This document shows positions 55,407 to 64,000 of a DNA stretch of 64,000 bases, piece after piece. Both the position numbers and the translations under genes were made by a program. Location of the stretch: the NCBI GenBank assembly GCA_019155205.2, contig JAHNZQ020000172.1, forward strand, positions 207,810-271,809, in the 5' to 3' direction. Each line of letters starts with the position of its first letter. Within the stretch, counting starts at the first letter, position 1. The notes under the pieces were generated by a model. That model worked only from the letters and a program-made list of their open reading frames with translations, was not told where the DNA came from and searched no databases. Origin of the DNA: Gracilaria vermiculophylla (Eukaryota; Rhodophyta; Florideophyceae; Gracilariales; Gracilariaceae).

Positions 55407-55736
55407 CTACGTCTTCTTAGCACCATATTCTTCTCCATCATCTTTTGGCGCAAATGCTACTGCAACATATCCCTCATATGTCATGCGAAGGCCGAAGAGA
55501 TGCCAACGCCCCAGATGCAATGCGATCTGGATCGAATGTACGCCGGGGGCTAAACAGTGTATGCGCGCCACAAGTCTGTAATTGAACAAGAAAAGAAACC
55601 TGTGTCTGCCTGGAATAGTATGCGCCGAGAACATTGCAAGCCACTGGCAAAGATTTGTCGATTTCCACCGGGGCAGCCGTTTAAGCCATTTCATTGTCCA
55701 GCCGGTCAGCATGGCACGCCGACTAAAGCTGCCCAT
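55407..55736 (-). CDS. Possible 109-residue protein or gene fragment
   Basis: An ATG-started minus-strand ORF with a protein-like C-terminus (GRWHLFGLRMTYEGYVAVAF then KDDGEEYGAKKT). A second minus-strand frame over the same bases is equally protein-like (SLPVACNVLGAYYSRQTQVS then TFDPDRIASGALASL), so the true frame, or a frameshift, cannot be settled. No domain is recognised. Confidence 0.3.
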   Translation of the reverse strand: MGSFSRRAMLTGWTMKWLKRLPRWKSTNLCQWLAMFSAHTIPGRHRFLFLFNYRLVARIHCLAPGVHSIQIALHLGRWHLFGLRMTYEGYVAVAFAPKDDGEEYGAKKT

Positions 55737-55759
55737 GGCCAACAAAGTCCTTAAAAACT

Positions 55760-56766
55760 GTTTTGAAGCAAGACCCTTTTCTTAACGCGGCGGTGGCGGC
55801 GACTTTGTCTATCTCTTTATGTTTTGTATGCCTTTCTGAGAACATGAGTTGGAAATCATCCAATTTCAAGCAATAAATATGGCTTCTTGCTAAAGTGATC
55901 GAGGATGGATTTGAGATCGTCTTGATCAGAGTTTTTTAGACCAAAGATATATACAAATATGGTTTGAGTATTGTTTGCATTAAATATAGATCCCCAGATT
56001 TCCTGCACGTCCACGTCTTATGCGAGTATGCGCGCCTCCGTCTTTGCGTGCCGCCTTGGTATCGCCTGTCACGCGTGCCGCATATACTAGACAGCGCTCC
56101 TGCTATCGCATATGCCCGCGCCTCCTTTACGCTCGTTCTCGGCCTTCACCTACGCCGCCTTGCCAGCTGCAGGTTGTCTTTGCTACTCTTTTTCCGTACC
56201 ATGTATTCACAAAACCATCTTTGCAGCAACTTTTCACACACAGAAAATCTTAACTCCTACACATCCCATACACCGCTGTAAAAGCGCTACATAGTCGCGT
56301 TGCTTGACGCCCTGCATGTTGTTCTTCATCCAAGAGCTCTTCGCCCAGTACCTCCATGTTATACGCTTTTAAACCCGCCGTCGCCCCGCCTCTTGCCGTC
56401 GTAAGTGTCTTCTATCCCGCTTTCCTATATACGTCTGTAGCGACGAACCCCGACTACCTGCCTCCTCTCTCCACCCACTCTTCCACCCCCCCCCCTACAC
56501 TCTCATTTATCAACAAGCGAATGCTCCATCTACAGCGCAACACGACGCACTCTCTCGCAACCTTAATCTGCGATGCGTTGCTTTTCCGCGTGCACTGTCC
56601 ATTGCGGCTCACTGGAACCGCCCCTGAAATGCGTTTTGAATGCCACTGTACACAAAAATTTCTTTCATCACAGGCAGCGTAGATCAAAATACAATTTTCG
56701 CTCCACCACAATTGAACCACCAGCCGTCGTCCGCTTCATCTGTTTTCCAAAACTGAGACCATAACC
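55760..56766. other. Intergenic
   Basis: No supported gene. Several overlapping plus-strand ORFs around 56.0-56.3 and 56.4-56.7 kb are Ser/Thr/Pro/Leu mixtures without features. Confidence 0.5.
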
Positions 56767-57076
56767 TCTTGGAAAAAAGATGAGCTATGTACGCTACACT
56801 CTCTCGTGACACAAGGCGTACAGTTGAAAATTTGAACTATCATCACGCACCCTCGCCTTGTAGTTCTTATACAGAACGAGACCTCAAGCTTACAAAATCT
56901 AATCTCGACTGCTGCTGTACACCTGTACAAGTTTTCAGGCTAAGGTCACTTCTGGGAGTCAAACCCAGGGTCGTAGCGTTTAACTGGATCCATAAGCTGT
57001 TGAAAGACTGATGAACTGTATGCACTATACTACATTGGGACAAAGGGCGCACAGTTTAGAACTTGAACTGTCAACA
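56767..57076 (-). mobile_element. TRIM, second copy, reverse orientation, older
   Basis: Reverse complement of the TRIM at 54343 with many changes. LTRs at 56998..57076 and 56767..56845 (79 bp each) enclose an interior with the same T-arm-like CCCTGGGTTTGACTCCCAG and the same AAGCTTGAGGTCTCG block. After the second LTR the sequence runs on as GGTTATGG, i.e. into another primer-site-like start, suggesting a tandem or recombined array. No target duplication is visible. Confidence 0.8.
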
Positions 57077-57330
57077 CTTTTTCGCCGTTCCGAATATTCT
57101 GTGTCATGGCTGACAAACGAGCAGCTGCTGGGCTGTTGTCAATGGAAGAAACTACGCACGTGAAACAAAGCTTTGCCAGATGCAATGTGGCAATGGAATC
57201 TACGCGTGTTTAACCGGCCACACGCCAGTAGCAAATAGTCAGCTAGATACAAATTTTTTATATAACTAGCTATTATGCTACGTAAAGTACAGTGGAGCGT
57301 CAAACCTCTTTGCATCTCAGTAAATGTTCC

Positions 57331-57665
57331 TGTGAAATATGGCGCCACACGTGCTGGAATCATGTTGATGTGAGCATAATTGTTTGATCTGCAGCTAGTT
57401 AATTTGCGTGACATAGTTACCCGACTGTAATGATCTTTGATTAATGCTCGTGATAGGACACCATAAGTTGGATGCTGAACTAAACAAGTCCAATAAACCG
57501 ACGAGAGCAAGCATCAAGTAATGCAACCTCGTTCCTACATCTTGTACGTCCGCGCTTTCTGCGCCTGCCGTGCTTCCAAGCGTTTGCTCGTCCATACGGA
57601 CCTTAGCGACGCACTCTGAACAACCGCGCAGCCGCGCCTGTGGTTCTAACCTCTGCCGATTGATA
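57331..57665 (+). repeat. copia 5' LTR
   Basis: Starts TGTGAAATATGGCGCC and ends CCGATTGATA. It is preceded by GTTCC, the target duplication. A TATA-like or other promoter element could not be fixed. Confidence 0.88.
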
Positions 57666-57720
57666 GTTGTAACTGTCATCGGTCGTCCAGACCATTCTGT
57701 GACAAGTATAGCTACGCAAC

Positions 57721-59162
57721 ATGTCCGGCACCGATGATCAACCCAGTAATTCTGATCCCGCTTGTGTGGGAACCTCAGATCAGAGTAATTCTGACCTGTC
57801 TGTCGAGACGCATCCAGAGCAGCCTAGTATTATCATCTACGAAGCTGATGATCCTGAACCTCCTTCTGCAAACGCAAGTGCAGAGGAGAAAATCGCATAC
57901 GCCGAGGACGTTAGGTCGTACTGCGAATAAATGTTGGAAGCGTTAAAGGCAACTGGATTCACTGGTAAGGCCCTTTGCATTGAGTACACTGCAACGTTTC
58001 GCAGGCATACAATCGAAGCCATGCCGAAGCAGTTGGCGCAAAAGAGGGTTGCACTTTCGATCTCTCATGGTGTGCATGTGACACGTAAGCGGTTCTTTCT
58101 GCAAGCAATGGCACTCTTCGAATGCCTTTTACAAGAGCAGTTCGTTCCTTTCACCGCCAATGCGGGCTTTGAAAACCAACTGCTTGGGTCCAGGATGGAG
58201 TCGACAGGAGACAAAGCTTTCAGAACTGAATATGCTTCCATTATCCGTAACGTTTCAGACAGTAATATTACCGAGACACACCCTGGGCAAGACAGAGCAG
58301 AAAGTTCCCATGATATCAACTTCTTTCCGCCCCACGAACTAATGCCCATCATGATGTTGCTGACAGTGAGAATAGACAGACACGTCAATGAACTATTGAG
58401 CATGCAGATGGTTCGGCTAATCTCGAGGGGAGAGGAAAACCCCAAGTAAGGTCAGCCAATAGACCCAACTCACACGCACACAACACTGGCTCTGCAGGCT
58501 ACTCACTTGGTATCAATTGCTTAATGAAAGCATACCAAGGCCGAGCAAAGTACAGTGGTCGATGTCATGAAGATCTTTCATATGCTTTTCTTCTCTACGA
58601 GACTCTGGCCCGCGTCTGCCGTCTATCAGACAAATAAAAGGCTGAAGCGCTTCCTGTTTTGCTGAAGGATGAAGCACTGTCATTCTACACCCGAGTGTAT
58701 CGTCCCGAAGATACGTTCCACGAAGCTCGTCAGAAATTATTAGACTGTTACACTAGCGAGGAGCAAAAGAACCGTATCCTGCTCCAATGGCAGACTATGA
58801 AATTGGCAGATGCGATGAAAGACGATCCTGACAACAGCGAAGCGGAAGTTTTACGAACATTTTCGTTCAAACTATCTTCACTTCAAAAGCAGCTCTCTAT
58901 AAACTATCAGCATGACGTTTTACTCCGTGATCCGCTGATTATCTCCTGCGTTATCGATCGAATCCAACAATCCCTTAGAGAACGTGTTCCATGCACAGCT
59001 CAAGAGACAATTAACAGATTTGCGACGTTCCTTTCCCATGAAAGAAAATCCACAAGCTCTTATCTTAATAAAAGCGAAGATGATGGTGTTGCTCTATACA
59101 GTCTTGGACCACAGTTTGGTGGTGAAGAGAAGCGATCTTTTGGATCCACAGGATCTTTTTAA
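57721..59162 (+). pseudogene. copia gag region, broken
   Basis: An ATG 55 bases after the LTR opens an acidic N-terminal frame (SGTDDQPSNSDPACVGTSDQ). A TAA at 57928 interrupts it; the same frame then continues from LEALKATGFTGKALC to a stop at 58447. After a shift, another Gag part runs from 58659 (LPVLLKDEALSFYTRVY, then SEEQKNRILLQWQTMKLAD) to 59162. Nothing here is catalytic; it would form the particle shell. At least two stops and frame changes make it inactive. Confidence 0.8.
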
Positions 59163-60720
59163 AATCAACGACGCAACGGACCTCGACGACTATCCTCCAG
59201 ATGGATCAAAGAAGCCAGGGGTTGTTATGTATGTGGAAAGGGCCACAAAGCTCGAACTCGCCACTCTTCGGAAGAAGTTCGCGCTGCTATCCAACGCCTG
59301 AAAGCCTCACACCCGTCCGCGATGGTCAGTGTTGAAGATATGGCGTATATCTCTGAGCAATTAGATGAAGCTCTGGAGGACGATGAACTGTAAGAAGAAG
59401 TTCAATTCTCCGATTCGGACGACGAGAATGCAGCATATCTCGCAACAGACATACACTCCCTGCAAAGAAAAACGGAAGTGTATTTGGCAAACTCTTCTTT
59501 TGTACATGGTAGAACTTTTGCCACAGATCTTCAAGCCGTAATAGCCGCTACGTTTTCAGCATTATACATGGGAGAAGCCCCGCATTTCAAAGGAATTCTC
59601 ATTGATTCATGTGCAAATAGGTATTCAGTCATGTCATACACACAGTATCGTGCTTTTTGTGAAGAGTTTATTGTTCCAACGAACATCGAAACCAACAGCG
59701 GACGCTCCATGTTTGGAATCGGTGGTTCAATTAAGGCAATTGGTACTGCCTTAGTCCCGATCCCTTTCAAGGACTTGGACCTGGTTATCGACGTATAGTT
59801 CCAAATAATGAAGGATAACATTCCCTCATTACTTAGCATGCGTGACATGAAGGATAATGGATTGGATCACAGCATCTAAGATGAAACAGTGAAGTTCAAG
59901 AACGCAGAGCAGAAATTGACAATGGAGAATTACTTTCTCCTACACCGCTGGAAGCCTGAAGACCTGAGATACGCTCTGTACACTGAACTAGAACTTTGGA
60001 AACTCCATCGCATTTTTGGCCACCCCTCCGTCCAGGCTTAGTACAATCTTCTCAAGCAAGCCAACTTCAAAGGAGTAAAAGGCCCAATGCACAAAAAGTT
60101 AGAAGAAATCATCAGTGATTGTGACATTTATGTCCTTCATAGCGCAAGGCCTCGTCGTATTAAGGTCACCATTGACACTGATAATTTGCGCTTCTACCAC
60201 ATCGTAGCAGTTGACGTCATGTACATGTGTAACTGCCCCGTACTCCATCTTGTAGATGAGGCAACACATTTTAACGCTGCCATGTTTCTGCAAAACATAA
60301 CTTCCAATCACGTCTGAAAAACGATCCTGAAATGCTGGAGCAGTGTCTACTTTGGACCCCCGGACTTTTTACATGTAGATTTAAGATCGAATTTTGTCTC
60401 TGCCAAGTTCGCAGCAAACGCAACAGCCGAAGGCATCAGAATCGTAGAAGCCCCTATCGAGTCTCCGTTGACTACGTCCCATGTCAGGCGCTATCACGCG
60501 CCTCTTCGAGTTGCTTATCCAAAGATTCGCGACTCTATGTCGCGTTCTGAGAGTAACGAAGAATGCTTACAAATGGCTGTGAAGGCCGTTAATGACACGA
60601 TCGGACCGGAAGGGCTCTGTCGAACACTATTGCTGTTCGGTGCTTTACCGCGCCCGGCCGAAAAAGGATGTACTGATACTCAAATGTAACGGGAAAAATC
60701 AATGGACGCAGCTTCTAAAG
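59163..60720 (+). pseudogene. copia zinc knuckle, protease and integrase, broken
   Basis: A degraded zinc knuckle (GCYVCGKGHKARTRH) lies at about 59220. The protease follows at 59560..59798 (GILIDSCANRYSVMS), with the usual Gly after the catalytic Asp-Ser replaced by Cys. A pre-integrase zinc region remnant (LWKLHRIFGHPS) lies near 60000. The integrase core is at 60180..60700: first Asp in VAVDVMYMCNCPVLHLVDEA and second in PPDFLHVDLRSNF, across a stop and frameshift. No full-length product is possible. Confidence 0.82.
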
Positions 60721-60908
60721 CAGTGCAGAAATAGCAGGTAGCCCGGCGTATAGCACTTGGTCTGAAGCACGACCACGGTCCAAAGCGTTTGAAAGCTAGT
60801 TCTGAGCTCTGAAAGCTCCCTGCTGGATCTCCAGTATATGTTTACAGAGAGAGCAGCAAGAAATGCGAAGGGCCTTTTGCTTTCATTCAAATCGATGGCG
60901 AACCTGCA

Positions 60909-62655
60909 GTGGTTCAATTTCCGTCTGGCCGAAAGATTTTCTGTTCCACAGTGGTGAAGCTCGTTGTTCGTTTCTCTATTTGCGAATTCTCTACTAAACC
61001 GGATACAATAACGGCAAAAGATCCGCAAGCAGCTGATGAAGAGCATACATTGGAACTCAGTAAGGATCGTGCTGCAATTGAAGGAAACAAGTGTGCAGCG
61101 ATGTTTGGCTCTACAAAAGTATTGATCGCTCCCCCTGAGGCCGCACCACAATTTAAAGAAGCGCGAAAGGCTAAATTGCACGGTTTGCTGAAGAATAGTA
61201 CCTTTAAGGTCGTCAAGCGATCGTCTGTGCCAGAAGGACACCTTATATATGGCACTCGTTTCGTTGACGCTTACAAAACGATTGAAGGAAAGCAAACCAA
61301 GAAATCAAGACTTGTCGCTCAGAACTACTTGGATTTTCAGTCATCATCTATTTCCACCAAGGCCCTTACGGTTACCAGACTTGGACAAAGAGTAACTGTC
61401 TGCCTAGTAGCCTGCCTACAAGAGAACACACCATATTTTCGCGACATATCTCAAGCGTATGTTCAATCTGAGTTCTCACTTGAGCATCAAATCTACCTTT
61501 GCCCCCCTTTGGAGATGGAAGTAGACATTGAAGAAGTTCTTTTGGCTCTTACACCTCTCTATGGCATACCAGAGAGCGGAGTACACTGCTTCTTGATATA
61601 CCAGACGCATCAAAAAAATGGCGTTGAAAATGCAAGCAACAAAAGTGGACCCTTGTGTTTTGTATCGCAGAGTTGAAAATAACTTGGACGCTCTTACTGT
61701 ACTACAGGTAGACGATTCATTCGGACATGGCTCACCAGATTTCCTTGCGCAGAAAGAAACCTTTGCCACTTTAAATCCAATTCAGGCAAGCTACTAGCGA
61801 AACAAGATGGTGGTGTTTTCAATGGAGTCTACATTGCAAGGAATATGGATGGGTCCTACTGCATCACGCAAGCAGAGAAGTTGAAATCTCTCAAAGCTCT
61901 CACAAATGTTGAAGAGTTTAAAAACATCTGCGCTGCTGCTCGGTATATCGGCAACTGCGTGCCCCCTGATACATGCGCTGCAGTACAGTTGCTTGCCCCT
62001 GGTTTCCAAGAACCGTCCAAAAATCAGATGAGGGCCCTGAATGATGTGATTAAACATTGTCATACTACAATTGAAGTTGGAATTCGGTATGTTTCTCTGG
62101 AACTGAGCTCTATCCGTCTGATTTTATTCACAGATGCATCATTTGCATATGCCGCGGACTTTAGATCCCAATTAGGATATGTACTTTTAATGGTGGACGG
62201 AACAGGGAATGCTAGTATTCTACATTACGAAAGCTCGCGTTGCCGAAGAGTCACTCGCTCTGTGATGGCTGCCGAAATTCATGCTCTTGTCTACGGATTT
62301 GACAACGCATACATAGCCAGAGGTATGGTTTCGGAAATTATGGGCCGCACTATTACAATTGATGGATACATTGACTCCCGAACGTTATTCAACGTGGTCG
62401 GAAGGGAAGCAAAGACTCTGGAAAAGCGTTTACAAATTAATGTCAGCGCCCTACGAGAGAGTCATGAATGTGGCGAGCTCCGCAGCCTTGCGTGGATACC
62501 AAGCGCACAAAATATTGCTGGTGCAATAGCAAAAGCCTGTAAGTGGAACTCTCGTTCTCTATGGGACACTACGAAGAAAAACCAATTTCGTGTTAACGCA
62601 CATGGTTGGGTTAGCACGTTTAATGCAGCAGCATCAAAGACTGAAAAAGTCTGAG
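60909..62655 (+). pseudogene. copia reverse transcriptase and RNase H, broken
   Basis: The reverse transcriptase frame (60909..61676) has the entry motif (LKNSTFKVVKRSSVPEGHLI, then YGTRFVDAYKT), DISQAYVQSEF and YLCPPLEME. After a frame change its active site reads LQVDDSFG, where copia normally has YVDD, so Tyr is lost. RNase H (61845..62655) is an open 269-residue frame with catalytic-type LFTDASFA, RSVMAAEIHALVYG, TIDGYIDSRTLF and LAWIPSAQNIAGAIAKA, the best-preserved domain. Overall the enzyme is inactive through frameshifts. Confidence 0.88.
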
Positions 62656-63492
62656 TGTGAAATTTGGCGCCACACGTGCTGGAATCATGTTGATGTGATC
62701 ATAATTTTATGATCTGCAGCTAGTTAAATTGCGTGACATAGTCACCAGACTGTAATGATCTTTGATCAATGCTCGTGATAGGACACTATAAATTAGATAC
62801 TGAAATAAACAAGTCCAATAAACCGACGAGAACAAGCTGTTAGTATTTTTCATTGTTTTATGCTTTATTTATATGAATCATGAGTAACAGACTTGATATT
62901 ATATGGTTTTACGTAGCCTAGAGGCATTCCTCGTGAAATTGCAGTTTGATTCGATGTGTTGTTTGCCCCAGACAGGCTTTACAAACACGTTTGACAATCC
63001 ATGTCATCATGCTATGTTTGAAGTCATAGGCCTTACAGGACCCTATCGGCACTCTTGTTGTCAATTTAAGCATCCGAATTGTGTCCACGACGGAATGTTC
63101 TAGAAGCATCTTGCAAAGGACAATTGTCCCATGAAGGACATTCGTTTCGACTTTGCATAGCTGGAAGTAAGATGTTTCATAGCTAGTGCATCTAAAGGGG
63201 TACCGTAGAAATCATTTACTGTGCCCTCATTTTGGAAGGTCTGATTCTCTATATAAACCCTGGGCGACCTGCCGACTTCTCCTGGGCTGGTCACCATCGT
63301 TCACGTTCTCAACCATTGACCCAGTGTTCTAACACAAGCATCAAGTAATTCAACATCGTTCCTACATCTTGTACGTCCGCGCTCTCTGCGCCTACCGTGC
63401 TTCCAAGCGTCCGCTCGTCCATACGGACCTTTGCGACGCATTCTGAACTACCGCGCAGCCGCGCCTGTGATGGGAACCTGTGCCGATCGATA
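62656..63492 (+). repeat. copia 3' LTR, split by insertion
   Basis: Left part 62656..62837 and right part 63335..63492 match the 5' LTR on either side of a nested insertion. CAAGC occurs at both junctions (62833..62837 and 63335..63339) but only once in the 5' LTR. Confidence 0.9.
62838..63334. mobile_element. Nested solo LTR, 497 bp
   Basis: It starts TGTTAG and ends CTAACA (6-base inverted termini) and is flanked by the 5-base duplication CAAGC. There is no internal coding. A TATA-like CTCTATATAAACC lies near 63250. It is a solo LTR left after recombination between the LTRs of a second, different retroelement that inserted after the copia. Confidence 0.9.
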
Positions 63493-63497
63493 GTTCC

Positions 63498-64000
63498 CAA
63501 GAAGGGTGTTCTACTTCAAGAGCTTGGCTAAGAGTGTTCTTAGCTTCAACGGTGTTGGACTGTAACCAAATAGGTGTAACATCGAATAAGATGCACTCAA
63601 CTCCCTTGCTCGCATAACAGGATCCCACTCTGGGACCCCGTTTCCCCCACTGCTGTGGTTTCGCCATTTGTAGTGATTTTTCCGGCCTTGCCAATATCTG
63701 CCAAGTCTTTCTCGTGACTAGACCCATCTTTATTTTACGTTTTTCTTTCCTTTTCCTGTTTTGCACAGCTCCGACTGTCGCGGCTTATACCGAACTAGTG
63801 CCATGTGTGCACCACCGTGTGGACATTTGGTTTTTTTAGCGCAATACCAGAGACCGGCTTCCAGTCACATTTTTGCGATTGTGGCAAAGGGTGGTGTATA
63901 AGCATCTAGAAGCTTCAAGAGAGCAACTAGAAACTGCTAATATATAGAGACTTCTAGAAGGTTCTATAGAAGAAATTAAGTAGAAGTGTTTTATGCTTTA
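63498..64000. other. AT-rich flank of the copia element
   Basis: No supported gene. A minus-strand ORF at 63392..63766 overlaps the copia LTR and is probably spurious. The last 100 bases contain several TCTAGAAG/CTTCTAGA repeats. Confidence 0.45.

Larger units (their letters stand above)
57331..63492 (+). mobile_element. Ty1/copia retrotransposon, nearly complete but decayed, with nested solo LTR
   Basis: The element has 335-bp LTRs at 57331..57665 and 62656..63492 (the latter split by a 497-bp solo LTR plus its 5-base duplication; 837 minus 502 is exactly 335). The five bases GTTCC flank both outer ends (57326..57330 and 63493..63497). The LTRs differ at about 28 positions by eye (about 92 percent alike), so the insertion is old. 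The interior encodes, in copia order, Gag, zinc knuckle, protease, integrase, reverse transcriptase and RNase H, all broken. LTR ends read TG...TA rather than the usual TG...CA. Confidence 0.92.

Noticed and set aside
1..64000. CRISPR arrays, bacterial operons, riboswitches.
   Set aside because: No regularly spaced direct repeats with unique spacers; introns and eukaryotic transposons make a prokaryotic source very unlikely.

Overview
The window is nuclear DNA from a eukaryote with a repeat-rich, intron-poor genome. Its few recognisable genes are mostly single-exon. One gene reads best with two short introns (about 75 and 85 bp, GTAAGT donors). Genes are separated by long AT-rich deserts and by debris of at least six transposon classes (Ty1/copia, Ty3/gypsy, TRIM, Tc3/mariner, pogo/Tigger and piggyBac), plus small MITE-like repeats. 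Two 100-base N runs are assembly gaps, each bordered by the same LTR family. The gene style (single-exon genes, a PH-like plus kinase protein with a Ser/Pro/His-rich head, secreted Cys-rich proteins, a von Willebrand A protein, a membrane-anchored S1 protease) would suit a multicellular red alga. An oomycete or another intron-poor lineage is possible. This is a weak inference, and nothing here fixes the species.

Layout. 1-18 kb: desert with two broken Tc3 copies, a broken piggyBac copy cut by an intact pogo element (5.4-7.4 kb), and an isolated intact 552-residue ORF of unknown origin (12.9-14.6 kb). 18-36 kb: the gene-bearing part, in which most products have a signal peptide or membrane segment. 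It holds a Cys-rich single-pass protein, a vWA protein, a small secreted protein, a ubiquitin-specific protease with a lipidation-like tail, a vWA fragment, an S1 protease with a C-terminal anchor, a frameshifted ORF, a three-exon Cys-rich protein and a triple-repeat Cys-rich protein. 37.8-41.4 kb: a Ser/Thr kinase and a possible small membrane protein. 42-54 kb: a mosaic of degenerate LTR elements, a GC-rich fragment between two direct repeats, and a decayed piggyBac. 54-64 kb: two TRIM elements and one nearly complete but decayed copia element, whose 3' LTR is split by a nested solo LTR.

No operons, CRISPR arrays or genuine rRNA/tRNA genes are visible. The clearest structural results are three insertions with exact ends. 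The copia (57331-63492) has 335-bp LTRs and target duplication GTTCC. The nested 497-bp solo LTR has duplication CAAGC. The 311-bp TRIM has 80-bp LTRs and duplication TATTC. The most open question is the 552-residue ORF. Several genes have candidate upstream GTG or TTG starts; for the larger genes the first plausible ATG is used here.
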